Shown here in pieces: positions 16,996 through 25,184 of a stretch of DNA of 64,000 nt; position 1 is the first letter of the stretch, and every line of letters begins with the position of its first letter. A model generated the notes under the pieces. The model had not been told where the DNA came from, ran no database searches, and saw only the letters and a list, made by a program, of their open reading frames with translations. This DNA comes from Betaproteobacteria bacterium (GTDB lineage: Bacteria; Pseudomonadota; Gammaproteobacteria; Burkholderiales; Casimicrobiaceae), in assembly GCA_013298695.1 (NCBI GenBank), contig JAAFIS010000001.1, positions 186,001-250,000 of the forward strand. The letters run 5' to 3'. The position numbers were made by a program, and so were the translations under genes.

Positions 16996-18428
16996 GTTTT
17001 TCGGCGCGATTGCTCGAATGGCTTCTCGCGCCGCTGCTCTTTTTGTGGCTGTTGAGCCTGGGCATTACATTTCTCGCCTCTAGAAACACCGTCGACTCAG
17101 CGCTCGACGATCACCTTAACCTCGCTGCATCGCTACTCCATGATGAGTGGCGTGCAGCTAACCTCGCGGCCAAGCCGAGCGCGCCCCAGTCGCTGATCGC
17201 GTTTCCTTCGCCCACGCTCAAGCGCGTGCTCGCGGGGGACGAGCGCCACGCAATCGAACACTTAATCGTCAACTCGCGCGACAGGGCGGTTAGCGGCAAC
17301 GAAGAGATGCTTGCGTTGCTGCGCACCAGCGCCATCGAGGGCGAAATGGCGGAGATCGCGCCATCGCGATTGAATACCTCAGCAGGAAGTAACTCGGTGC
17401 TCGATGATGAGTTTGTTCGAGTCGTGCGCTATCACTTTACGCACGAGGACGAGCACTATCGCATGGTCGTTGCGCAATCGCGCGCGCGCCAAGATCAATT
17501 GCTGCGCACCATATTGTTTTCGGAAACGATTCCGCAGTCTGCGGTGTTGATGATCTCGGTGTTTCTTGTGTGGTACGGGCTCGCCTATGTGGTGCGACCG
17601 ATGCAGCGCCTGAAGAGACAGCTCGATACTCGCGATGACAAAAATCTCGCTCCGTTATCGCCGCAGCTTGCGCCGTCTGAGATTGCGCCGTTGATTGACT
17701 CGATCAACGATCTCATTTTCCGATTGCAAACGTCGATCGACGCACAAAAGCGATTCATCGCCAACGCCGCGCATCAACTGCGCACGCCGCTTGCAGCAAT
17801 GCGTGCGCATAGTGAGCTTCTTAAACAAGCGGGTGATGATTCCGCTCGTCGTAGCCACACCATTGAGCAGCTGCTTTCGACGTCGTCCCGCGCGAACCGT
17901 CTTGCCAAACAGCTGCTCTCGATGTTGCGCGCTGAAAGCTCGGCAACTACCGCTCAGTTCGAACCGGTAAAACTCAATCCGATGTGTGAGATCGCTACCC
18001 GTGAATTGCTGCCACTGGCCATCGAAAAATCAATCGACGTGTCGTTTGAACCGTGTGCCACCGAAATCGAGCGCCTCGCGGACGCGACATTGCTCTCAGA
18101 AATGGTGACCAATTTAATCGACAATGCGCTGAAATACACGCCGCGTGGAGGTCACGTATTGGTGAGCACGTATGCCAATCCGACCGCGATTCGGGTTGAA
18201 GACTCCGGGCCTGGCATTGCGGATAACGAACGCGCGCGGATTTTCGCGCCGTTTTCACGCGCAACGCGGTACGACTCGGAGGGTCATCATGTGATTGGCG
18301 GTTCGGGGCTGGGGCTTGCAATCGTGCAAGAGGTGGCGCGTGCGCATGGCGCCACGATTTCGGTCTCACGCTCAAGATGGAATGGTGCTGCGTTTGAGGT
18401 GTGCTTTACCGGCGAATCTGCGCGATAA
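16992..18428 (+). CDS. Sensor histidine kinase (TctE/QseC-like)
   Basis: This 478-residue inner-membrane kinase pairs with the overlapping response regulator gene. Membrane helices lie at about 8-29 and 181-202, enclosing a periplasmic sensor domain of roughly 150 residues. Then come a HAMP-like linker, the phospho-acceptor His261 in NAAHQLRTPLAAM, and the ATPase domain with N box NLIDNALKYTP, G1 VEDSGPGI and G2 GGSGLGLAIV. The sensor domain resembles the two-component N-terminal domain of TctE-type kinases. No ligand can be inferred. Confidence 0.94.
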   Translation: MSFSARLLEWLLAPLLFLWLLSLGITFLASRNTVDSALDDHLNLAASLLHDEWRAANLAAKPSAPQSLIAFPSPTLKRVLAGDERHAIEHLIVNSRDRAVSGNEEMLALLRTSAIEGEMAEIAPSRLNTSAGSNSVLDDEFVRVVRYHFTHEDEHYRMVVAQSRARQDQLLRTILFSETIPQSAVLMISVFLVWYGLAYVVRPMQRLKRQLDTRDDKNLAPLSPQLAPSEIAPLIDSINDLIFRLQTSIDAQKRFIANAAHQLRTPLAAMRAHSELLKQAGDDSARRSHTIEQLLSTSSRANRLAKQLLSMLRAESSATTAQFEPVKLNPMCEIATRELLPLAIEKSIDVSFEPCATEIERLADATLLSEMVTNLIDNALKYTPRGGHVLVSTYANPTAIRVEDSGPGIADNERARIFAPFSRATRYDSEGHHVIGGSGLGLAIVQEVARAHGATISVSRSRWNGAAFEVCFTGESAR

Positions 18429-18451
18429 ATGGAGTGCGTTTTTCGAAGCGC

Positions 18452-19180
18452 TTAGTTCGCTGGCATCGAGACTTCAAATCGTAGTTTTACGCCGATGAGT
18501 TCGATCACATCGCCCGCAGCCAGCGTACGCCGATCAAGAATCGCGTCCCCGTTGATATAAGGCGGCGCTGCGCCGTCCTTAAGCCGAAGCGTCCAGGTGT
18601 TGGCCGCGCTCTTCTCAATTGCGATCACTTGGCGACCCTCGCGGCCCAAAGTGACCTCATCTTTGTCCAGAGGAAAACGCTTTCCCGTGTTGGCGCCGGA
18701 GAGCACTACGACACTACCCGCAAATTCGATGTCCGGCGCGTTGCGAGCGGGCGAATGAACGTGTTGTACAGGAGCAGGATTCGACGCGGGAGGGTCCGCC
18801 GGGGTGCTGGTAGTGACCACGCGTTCAGTCAACGCGCCAGGCTCGGAATACGGCACGTCAGGCTCAGGTTGCGCGAATCGGGAGGCGCTATCGAGTTCCG
18901 CGAAGTACATCAGTCGTTCGCGCCCGATTTCGATCTGATCGCCGTGGCGAAGCGTGTGGCGTTTGATCGTGCGACCGTTTACCCGGGTGCCGTTAGTGCT
19001 GTCTAGATCCTCAATCGTTGCGACGGTATCGGCCATTCGGATTAACGCGTGTTCGCTGCTAATGCCTGGATGCTTGATTCGGATGTCGCTGCGGCTGCCG
19101 CGACCGATCACGTTTTGTTCCGCGGGCAGCGCGAACTCAACAATTGAGTTGTCGGGTTGCAACCAAAAGAGCTTGGCCAT
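18452..19180 (-). CDS. Protein with two FHA domains
   Basis: This 242-residue cytosolic protein probably reads phosphothreonine signals. The first FHA domain (about residues 20-95) has the full motif set: GRGSRSDI, SSEH and NGTRVNG. The second (about 155-238) keeps VTLGREGRQ and a YINGDAIL segment but lacks the Ser-x-x-His core, so it may bind protein without phosphate. The gene starts 15 bp after the stop of a PP2C phosphatase on the same strand, which suggests a joint phospho-signalling unit. No Ser/Thr kinase gene is in the window. Confidence 0.9.
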   Translation of the reverse strand: MAKLFWLQPDNSIVEFALPAEQNVIGRGSRSDIRIKHPGISSEHALIRMADTVATIEDLDSTNGTRVNGRTIKRHTLRHGDQIEIGRERLMYFAELDSASRFAQPEPDVPYSEPGALTERVVTTSTPADPPASNPAPVQHVHSPARNAPDIEFAGSVVVLSGANTGKRFPLDKDEVTLGREGRQVIAIEKSAANTWTLRLKDGAAPPYINGDAILDRRTLAAGDVIELIGVKLRFEVSMPAN

Positions 19181-19195
19181 AAAGTTGATCTCCGA

Positions 19196-20065
19196 CTATT
19201 TTGCAGGCGGTTTCGCCAAGAATTTTTGCCACCACTGGCCGTCTTCGATCGGGGCGCCAACCCTGACTACGATCACTGAAATGTTGTCGCGTCCACCCGC
19301 TTCGTTTGCGGCGTCAACAAGTCGTTTCACCATGGCGTCAAGATCTTCGGTGCGCTCAAGTTCTTTTTTGAGCACATCATTGTCAACCATGTCGGACAGA
19401 CCGTCCGAGCAGAGCAGGTAGACGTCGCCGGTACGGGTGCGAAATTCTTGAGTGTCGGCTTGGGCGAGGGCATCGATGCCGAGCGCGCGCGTGATGAGAT
19501 TTTTTTGCGGCGACGCATGCGCTTCGTTTTCAGTAATCAGGCCCTTTTCGAGCTGCTCTTGGACAAGCGAATGATCGCGCGTGAGCTGTTCGAAGTTGCG
19601 GTCGCGATAGCGATAACAGCGTGAATCGCCGACGTGTGCGATGCCCACTCGACCGTCGTAGAAGCAGGCCGCGACGATCGTCGTGCCCATGCCGTCAAGC
19701 TCTTCGCGTTCACGCGAAACGCTACAAATGCGGTTGTTCGCTTTTTCAATTGCGCTACGAAGCCGTCTCATCGCCACGGAGGTTCCGGTATCAGGATCGA
19801 TCTTTGCGATGTCACGCTCGGTGAGCTTGCTCTCTGAAATCTCGTCGATCAATACGTCGATGGCAATTTTGCTTGCGACCTCGCCGGCCTGATAGCCGCC
19901 CATGCCGTCTGCCAAGGCCACTAACTGCAGCTGCTCGTTGATCGCAATTGAATCTTCATTGTGCGCACGCGCCCGCCCAACGTCGGTTTTCCCCGCATAC
20001 GACCACCCCTCACCGGGTTTCAATACCTTTGCTTTCGCGACCGCTTTTGGCTTCAACAATCCCAT
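19196..20065 (-). CDS. PP2C-family serine/threonine protein phosphatase
   Basis: This 289-residue metal-dependent phosphatase has the bacterial Stp/PppA motifs: DVGRARAHNEDS near residue 28, VALADGMGGYQAGEVAS, IAHVGDSRCYRYRD, LLCSDGLSDMVDNDVL and GGRDNISVIVV, providing the Asp metal ligands. It is cytosolic, without membrane segments. It is the promoter-proximal gene of a two-gene unit with the FHA protein. In other bacteria such pairs counteract a Hanks-type kinase, often linked to type VI secretion; no such genes are seen here. Confidence 0.93.
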   Translation of the reverse strand: MGLLKPKAVAKAKVLKPGEGWSYAGKTDVGRARAHNEDSIAINEQLQLVALADGMGGYQAGEVASKIAIDVLIDEISESKLTERDIAKIDPDTGTSVAMRRLRSAIEKANNRICSVSREREELDGMGTTIVAACFYDGRVGIAHVGDSRCYRYRDRNFEQLTRDHSLVQEQLEKGLITENEAHASPQKNLITRALGIDALAQADTQEFRTRTGDVYLLCSDGLSDMVDNDVLKKELERTEDLDAMVKRLVDAANEAGGRDNISVIVVRVGAPIEDGQWWQKFLAKPPAK

Positions 20066-20176
20066 GGTTTCAAATGTACTAGGAAAGACGAGAGTTAACA
20101 GCCGAGCGGATGCGCGTTTACCGCACGAGTTGCATTTACGCCGCGCGAGCGTCGCAGCCGCTGCAATGCGCTCATC

Positions 20177-20662
20177 CTACGCTGCAGCTGCATCGACCAG
20201 TGTGGGCGCAAGCACTCGCACCAACTCGGCCGGCGGCATCGACACCAAAAAGCCACGCTTGCCGCCATTAACGTAGAGGCACGGCAGTGTGGTGATAGAT
20301 CGCTCAAGAAAAGTTGGGATCGCTTTGCGAGTACCAAAAGGTGATGTTCCGCCGACAAGATAACCGGTGTGGCGAGTGGCGACTTCGGGACTGCACGGCA
20401 CGACGGACTTCACACCAAGCAATCGCGCAAGCGATTTCGTCGATACATCACGGTCGCCGTGTTGCAGACAAATGAGCGGTTGCTTGCGGTCATCTTCTAG
20501 AACGATTGTCTTGACCACGCAGTGTTCATCGACACCCAGCGAAGCTGCAGAATGCGCGGTTCCGCCACGATCAACATAGTCGTATAAGTGCCCACCGAAC
20601 TCCACGTTGTGCGCACGCAGAAAACGTACGGCGGTCGTCACAGGGAAATCAGTGTTTTTCAA
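20177..20662 (-). CDS. ybaK: YbaK/EbsC-type Cys-tRNA(Pro)/Cys-tRNA(Cys) deacylase
   Basis: This 161-residue trans-editing enzyme of the INS/YbaK superfamily hydrolyses mischarged aminoacyl-tRNA, chiefly Cys-tRNA(Pro). Typical elements are VVKTIVLEDD, the catalytic-region lysine in DRDVSTKSLARLLG, GYLVGGTSPFGTRKAIPTF and the C-terminal GGKRGFLVSM. Length and motif spacing fit YbaK rather than ProX. It is monocistronic; 111 bp separate its end from the PP2C gene start. Confidence 0.92.
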   Translation of the reverse strand: MKNTDFPVTTAVRFLRAHNVEFGGHLYDYVDRGGTAHSAASLGVDEHCVVKTIVLEDDRKQPLICLQHGDRDVSTKSLARLLGVKSVVPCSPEVATRHTGYLVGGTSPFGTRKAIPTFLERSITTLPCLYVNGGKRGFLVSMPPAELVRVLAPTLVDAAAA

Positions 20663-21030
20663 GGCTTTTGTACCTAATTAAGCGCAAAAGTTTAGCGTTT
20701 GCTGCTTACGTATTGATCTTGTCGCCCTAGGTCTAGCGCTGGCCTACATGACGCGCATGTGCTGTGTGGATCTTTTGGCGAAAAGGCCAGAACGCCTAAT
20801 TTGATGGGTGAACTGCTAAATTGTACCGTCTACCGAATATGCATGATAAATAGGTTTCGCCCCATTAAAACTGACGCTATGGGCGTAATGTTATTACCGT
20901 ACTTGAGCGATGTCGACATGCAATGTATGCGGACTCGCCGCGGTGCGGCTCGAAAGTGGAGCGACGGCAAACTCGCTCTCGAACATCGTAGTGACGCTAG
21001 ACGCGAATAAGCGAAGAAACTCAACCGAGA
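20663..21030. other. Gene-free gap between ybaK and the tRNA terminator
   Basis: No supported gene. The stretch holds one paired-palindrome element (20791-20876) and presumably the ybaK promoter near 20690. A short open frame on the plus strand (20759-21010) has no ribosome site or recognisable protein content and is dismissed. Confidence 0.5.
20791..20876. repeat. Paired-palindrome element, copy 4
   Basis: The left box ACGCCTAATTTGATGGGT ends at 20808 and the right box GCCCCATTAAAACTGACGC starts at 20858 (inner spacing 49, or 50 to the CCCC). The centre reads ACCGAA with CGAA at 20833-20836. Confidence 0.7.
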
Positions 21031-21061
21031 AAAGAAAAAAGCGACCCGTGTGAGTGGTCGC
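21031..21061 (-). terminator. Intrinsic terminator of tRNA-Leu
   Basis: Read on the minus strand, GCGACC and GGTCGC (21041-21046 and 21056-21061) form a stem followed by a run of six T (opposite 21035-21040). It lies 25 bp beyond the tRNA 3' end. Confidence 0.88.
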
Positions 21062-21085
21062 TTTCTTTCAAAGCCCTAATGGGCG

Positions 21086-21172
21086 TGGTGCCGAGGGCGG
21101 GACTCGAACCCGCACGATATCACTAACGGCGGATTTTGAATCCGCTGCGTCTACCAATTCCGCCACCCCGGC
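21086..21172 (-). tRNA. tRNA-Leu (CAA anticodon)
   Basis: This 87-nt class II tRNA carries an encoded CCA end. The acceptor stem GCCGGGG pairs with CCTCGGC (one G-T wobble). The anticodon stem GCGGA/TCCGC encloses TTCAAAA, giving anticodon CAA that reads TTG. A long variable arm follows (CGTTAGTGATATCG), and the T-loop is GTTCGAGTC. An intrinsic terminator follows. It sits 57 bp past the soxB stop on the same strand and may have its own promoter. Confidence 0.97.
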
Positions 21173-21229
21173 AACAGAGTGAATCGAAAATTATAGCGGG
21201 AATCGACGCAACTTAACTCGCTGCGCTGG

Positions 21230-22948
21230 CTAGGCGATGCCTTGGTTTCCTTGGGTATTCAGAATTTTCGGTTGGTTCACACGTCGTGCGGTAACGCGCT
21301 TTTTTGATTTGAGCCACGTTTCGACTACATCCCACACAGGTTCAGTTTTCGCGTCGCGCGCCGCTTCCGAAACTGGAGCCCAGCCTGCGACCTTGTAGAT
21401 TTTGGCGGCATCAATCGGTTGACCTTTGAGCCGCATGTCAGAGATTCGCCGACCTTGAGCGCCGAGCGGATCGATTGCGTACTGCAAACCGCCCACGCGC
21501 ACCATGTCGCCGCCTTGTTGGTAGTACGGGTCGGGATTAAACAAGTTGTCCGCGATGTCTTCGAGCACCGTCTTAATCATCTCGCCGCTCATCTCGCTGA
21601 CGGTGGTGTACGAGTAGGTCGTCGCGGTTTGATCCATCACGTGTTCGCGGGTGATTGCTTGGCCTGAGCGCAGCGACGTGCCCCAGCGGAAACCTGGCGA
21701 GAACGCGATTTCGGTTTGCTTGGTTTCCATCAAGGCGTCAAGGATCAGTTGGTCAAACGTGCCGTTGAAATTGCCACGGCGGTAGAGCATCGCATCGGTG
21801 GTAGCCAGTGTCTCGCTGAGCTTTGATTCAAACGGCGCGCGGATTTTCGTGATGAGAGCATCCATCGCCGGATCTGCTGCGAGTAGGTTTGAGAAAACCG
21901 GCAACAGCTTGTAACGGAAGTCCGCAATCTTGCCGTTGTTTACGTCGAAATCGAGGACGCCGAGGAATTTACTGTTCGAGCCGGCATTAGTGACGAGCGT
22001 TGTGCCGCCCGCGTTTTTCACCGGGATTGCACCGGGCACGCCGTCATGCGTGTGCCCGCCCAAAATCGCGTCGAGTCCGCGCACCCGTGAGGCGAGTTTC
22101 AGATCAACGTCCATGCCGTTGTGTGAAAGTAAGACGACGACTTGCGCGCCCTTACTGCGCACTTCATTAATCGTCTTCTGCATGTCGTCTTCGCGAATAC
22201 CAAAGCTCCATTCGGGCGTGAAGTACCGAGGGTTTGCAATCGGTGTGTACGGAAACGCTTGACCGATGATTGCAATCGGAACGCCGTTCATTTCGCGCAG
22301 CGTATAAGGCTTGAATACGAGATCTTCGAAGTCCGTCGTCTTCACGTTTTGCGCGATGAAATCGACTTTGCCTTTGAAATCCTTTTCGATAATTTCTTGT
22401 ACGCGTTTTGCGCCGAGTGTGAACTCCCAATGCGCCGTCATCACATCAACGCCGAGTGCGAGGCAGGCGTCGACCATGTCTTGCCCGTTGGTCCACAATG
22501 CTGTTGCCGAGCCTTGCCAGGTATCGCCGCCGTCGAGCAGAAGCGCGCCGGGACGCGAAGCTTTCATTTGTTTGACTAACGTTGCAAGGTGCGCGAAACC
22601 ACCCACTTTGCCGTAGGTTTTTGCTGCCGCTTCGAAATCGAGAAACGTAAACGCATGCGCCTCGCGCGAACCGCGGCGCACACCGAATTCGCGCAATAAA
22701 TGTTCGCCCACCAAATGCGGCGCTTTGTTGAACGCGCTTCCAAAACCCAAGTTCACATTGGGCTCGCGGAAGTAAATCGGTTTCAACTGCGCATGACAAT
22801 CCGTCATGTGCAAAAAATGCACGTTGCCGAAGCGCGGCAAATCGTACATGCGCTGTGCGTTAGTTGCGGCGAGCAGATCGCGTGAATTGAGCGCCGCACC
22901 CGACGCAGAGGCGATCGCGAGGAGATTTAGAAATTCACGACGTTGCAT
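21230..22948 (-). CDS. soxB: SoxB thiosulfohydrolase
   Basis: This 572-residue periplasmic dimanganese enzyme hydrolyses sulfate from the cysteine S-thiosulfonate carried on SoxY. The N-terminus MQRREFLNLLAIASASGAAL looks like a Tat signal. Metal-binding motifs of the 5'-nucleotidase fold are present: HMTDCHAQ near residue 47, LDGGDTWQGSA, the LSHNGMDVDLKLA segment and GGHTHDGVPG. It is the last sox gene on the transcript, separated from soxX by 248 bp that hold a paired-palindrome element. Confidence 0.97.
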   Translation of the reverse strand: MQRREFLNLLAIASASGAALNSRDLLAATNAQRMYDLPRFGNVHFLHMTDCHAQLKPIYFREPNVNLGFGSAFNKAPHLVGEHLLREFGVRRGSREAHAFTFLDFEAAAKTYGKVGGFAHLATLVKQMKASRPGALLLDGGDTWQGSATALWTNGQDMVDACLALGVDVMTAHWEFTLGAKRVQEIIEKDFKGKVDFIAQNVKTTDFEDLVFKPYTLREMNGVPIAIIGQAFPYTPIANPRYFTPEWSFGIREDDMQKTINEVRSKGAQVVVLLSHNGMDVDLKLASRVRGLDAILGGHTHDGVPGAIPVKNAGGTTLVTNAGSNSKFLGVLDFDVNNGKIADFRYKLLPVFSNLLAADPAMDALITKIRAPFESKLSETLATTDAMLYRRGNFNGTFDQLILDALMETKQTEIAFSPGFRWGTSLRSGQAITREHVMDQTATTYSYTTVSEMSGEMIKTVLEDIADNLFNPDPYYQQGGDMVRVGGLQYAIDPLGAQGRRISDMRLKGQPIDAAKIYKVAGWAPVSEAARDAKTEPVWDVVETWLKSKKRVTARRVNQPKILNTQGNQGIA

Positions 22949-23045
22949 GGGGTGAGCACCTTTGATTTCATGCGAAGACGGTTGCGTATCGATGAGAAAA
23001 ACGAAAGCGAACGGTTTCGTAACAACGTATCAACAACTTAAGTCA

Positions 23046-23133
23046 ACGCTCAATTAAACTGGGCGAACGGACATAAATTAGTGTTTTTCGAAGCGTACGC
23101 TTTTCGAAGGTAACGCCCAATAAATTCGGGCGG
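23046..23133. repeat. Paired-palindrome element, copy 5 (inside the sox cluster)
   Basis: The left box GCTCAATTAAACTGGGC ends at 23064 and the right box GCCCAATAAATTCGGGC starts at 23115 (inner spacing 50). TTCGAA lies exactly at the centre (23087-23092). Of all copies this one has the most complete right-hand palindrome. It lies between soxX and soxB. Confidence 0.8.
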
Positions 23134-23196
23134 TAGCGCCTTAAGCAGCCACGCAATCGCTCGCATCTCGTACGGAGCGCGGCGCACCGTTTTAAC

Positions 23197-23832
23197 CTAC
23201 TTGTTTACCGGACTTTCGGGATCGAGCAAGAGCGCCATCACGTCTTTGATTTGCGCTTCGGTCAAGATGCCCGCGTCACCGAAGCGCGGCATGTTGGCGC
23301 AGGCGTTGAATGCGTGTGAATTCCAGACGCGTGCCCAGGTGTATTTCACGATCGCTTCGGAATTGCCGCGCAGCTTGCCGTAATTCCAAAGCGTAGGTCC
23401 GATATTGCCGTGCGAAATCTCTGCTTTATCGACTTGATGACACGCATAGCAATTGCCTCCTGCGGCTGCGCCCGGCGCATCGCTGAATTGCAAACCGCGA
23501 CCGCTCTGCGCGATCGCTTCACCGCGCTTCCAATCACCGAGATATTTTCCGTCGGCCGGATACTTCACACTAGCGAGCGATTTTGCTTGCAATGCCTCGC
23601 GCACTTTCGGATCAAGATCTTTGCCGGTTTCAGAAGCAACCGAACATGCGCGCTGCAACTCGCTTTGATCGAGGCGATCAATCTTTGCTGACGCGGTTTC
23701 TTTGAACGACGCTTTCAACGCTGCCGTAACCTCTGCATCGGAAGGCGCTTTAGGTGACGTCGCAACTGTTGCGCAGCTCGCAATCACAATCGAGGCGAGA
23801 AGCGTGAGCAGTAATTTTGTTTTCATCATCAT
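23197..23832 (-). CDS. soxX: SoxX, monohaem cytochrome c subunit of SoxAX
   Basis: This 211-residue c-type cytochrome partners SoxA in oxidatively joining thiosulfate to SoxY. One haem site, CYACHQ, lies at about residue 129, and the distal Met is probably in NACANMPRFGDAG. The N-terminus has a short hydrophobic stretch ending IASC, which fits a lipobox, so it may be a lipoprotein rather than soluble. An N-terminal domain of about 90 residues precedes the haem domain, as in the longer SoxX type. It starts 5 bp after soxA; ATG 23832 or one of the next two ATG codons is used. Confidence 0.94.
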   Translation of the reverse strand: MMMKTKLLLTLLASIVIASCATVATSPKAPSDAEVTAALKASFKETASAKIDRLDQSELQRACSVASETGKDLDPKVREALQAKSLASVKYPADGKYLGDWKRGEAIAQSGRGLQFSDAPGAAAGGNCYACHQVDKAEISHGNIGPTLWNYGKLRGNSEAIVKYTWARVWNSHAFNACANMPRFGDAGILTEAQIKDVMALLLDPESPVNK

Positions 23833-23837
23833 CCCTC

Positions 23838-24653
23838 TTATCGCTTAATCGCTGGTGAATCCATCGTGCCGCCTTGCGCTTTCACACCCATGTAGGTGAT
23901 GAGATCAACCGATGCGGGCGAGAGGAACGCAAGCTCAGGGAAGCGTTGCTGACGAAAACAGTCGTACAGTCGCCATTGCATCGTGCGCACTGCGCCTTGG
24001 CTCACGCGATAGGCCGGCCACGTAGTGAATGCACGTTGTGCGTTGTCTGCTTTTTGGAAATTCGGTAAGTCTTGCAAGCGAATGCGCTGCCCGTCCACGC
24101 CGTGACAAGTTGCACAAGCGAAGTCATACGGACCGCCTTTGAAGAAGAACATTTTTTCGCCACGCAAATACGATTCTTTTTCTTTAGGATGCGCTTGCGG
24201 CAGCGCAACTTTTGCGCCGCGCGACAGACCGACAACATACGCGGTTAGCGCTTCGTGATCGGTTTGCCGCTCACCTTGCGTGAGCGAATAGGGGCGCTTG
24301 CTCAGTTCATCTTTACTGAAACCCTGCAACGCGATCTGGCAATGCACGATGCGAGATTCCGCATCCATCACGCGATCAACATCGGCGAAATAGCGGGGCA
24401 GCTGCGCGTATGCGCCTTCAAGTTTTCCTGCGCCCAGACCGAGATCGCATTGCTCGAGTGACGCATTCTTGGGGCCACGCTTTTCTTTCCAAAGTGCCTC
24501 GCCGCGCATCTCAACAAGCTCTGCGGGATTGCCATCCGCGAGCAGTTGCCGATACCGCTCGATTTCTTTTTGAGCGTCTTGCTGCGCACCAAGCATCGAT
24601 GCAGCGGGCAGCGTCGCGATAGCAACGACAAAAGTTGCGAATTTGTATTTCAC
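23838..24653 (-). CDS. soxA: SoxA, L-cysteine S-thiosulfotransferase subunit
   Basis: This 271-residue periplasmic cytochrome is the catalytic half of SoxAX, which attaches thiosulfate to the SoxY cysteine. One CxxCH site (CATCHG, about residue 179) is present. Cysteines in LEQCDLG and RIVHCQIAL probably form the disulfide seen in monohaem SoxA, and the conserved persulfide-type cysteine lies in RLYDCFRQQRFPE. A signal peptide ends at about MLGAQ. It begins a second transcription segment: an intrinsic terminator lies between soxZ and this gene. Confidence 0.95.
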   Translation of the reverse strand: MKYKFATFVVAIATLPAASMLGAQQDAQKEIERYRQLLADGNPAELVEMRGEALWKEKRGPKNASLEQCDLGLGAGKLEGAYAQLPRYFADVDRVMDAESRIVHCQIALQGFSKDELSKRPYSLTQGERQTDHEALTAYVVGLSRGAKVALPQAHPKEKESYLRGEKMFFFKGGPYDFACATCHGVDGQRIRLQDLPNFQKADNAQRAFTTWPAYRVSQGAVRTMQWRLYDCFRQQRFPELAFLSPASVDLITYMGVKAQGGTMDSPAIKR

Positions 24654-24680
24654 TAGCGTCCTCCTTTTTTGTACGCGTAA

Positions 24681-24710
24681 AACAAAAAACGGCGGTGGTG
24701 CCGCCGCTTT
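24681..24710 (-). terminator. Intrinsic terminator between soxZ and soxA
   Basis: On the minus strand the stem CGGCGG-CACCA-CCGCCG (24690-24706) is followed by TTTTTTGTTTT. It lies inside the sox gene order, so it probably reduces soxAXB transcription relative to soxCDYZ unless a second promoter exists. Confidence 0.8.
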
Positions 24711-24727
24711 TCCACTATGCGAAAACG

Positions 24728-25039
24728 TTACGCGATCGCTGTTTCATCCGTTCGCTTGTCGCCTTTGTTGTCGGTCCAGGTGATCACAACTTTGTCACCC
24801 TTCGCGCCGCCTTTGAAACTGAAATTCATCACTGGGTTTTGCGAGACGGCTGGGCCGAAATAGGCGCTGAGCACAGATTTTCCGTTGTGCGTGGCACTGA
24901 CGTTTTGAATGTAGTGCGCTGGAATCGTAGCGCCAGCAGCGTCTTTACGTTGCCCGGTTTCCATCACGTGCGCCATCAACACACGCACTTCTGTCGTGTC
25001 GCCTTTGAGTTGTGCGCGAATGCGCATTGGATCTGCCAT
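24728..25039 (-). CDS. soxZ: SoxZ, sulfur carrier complex subunit
   Basis: This 103-residue periplasmic partner of SoxY is without its own signal peptide, so it should be exported with SoxY by the Tat route. The immunoglobulin-like fold is typical: RIRAQLKGDTTEVRVLMAHVMETG, IPAHYIQNVSATHNGKSVL and GDKVVITWTDNKGDKR. GGAGATACAAA before ATG 25039 is a good ribosome site. A 145-bp structured gap separates it from soxY, unusual for genes whose products act as a 1:1 heterodimer. Confidence 0.96.
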   Translation of the reverse strand: MADPMRIRAQLKGDTTEVRVLMAHVMETGQRKDAAGATIPAHYIQNVSATHNGKSVLSAYFGPAVSQNPVMNFSFKGGAKGDKVVITWTDNKGDKRTDETAIA

Positions 25040-25093
25040 TTTGTATCTCCGTTTCGACGATCTGTCATCGAGAAAAATTAAGAAGCGCGCGAA

Positions 25094-25171
25094 AGGCTGT
25101 CAGGCAAGGAAACCGTTCGCGCCGTGTGCCTCTGAACACAAGCGGACGGTTGACGAAGCGTCACAGCCTTG
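25094..25171 (-). other. Branched RNA structure between soxY and soxZ
   Basis: Outer arms AAGGCTGT (25094-25101) and ACAGCCTT (25164-25171) pair perfectly. An inner stem pairs AACCGTTCGC (25112-25121) with GCGGACGGTT (25143-25152), one mismatch in the transcript orientation. GTGT (25125-25128) and ACAC (25137-25140) extend it, and a side hairpin GACG-AAG-CGTC (25153-25163) makes a three-way junction. No T-tract follows, so this is more likely an mRNA processing or stability element than a terminator. Confidence 0.5.
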
Positions 25172-25184
25172 CAGCCGCTTCGAC

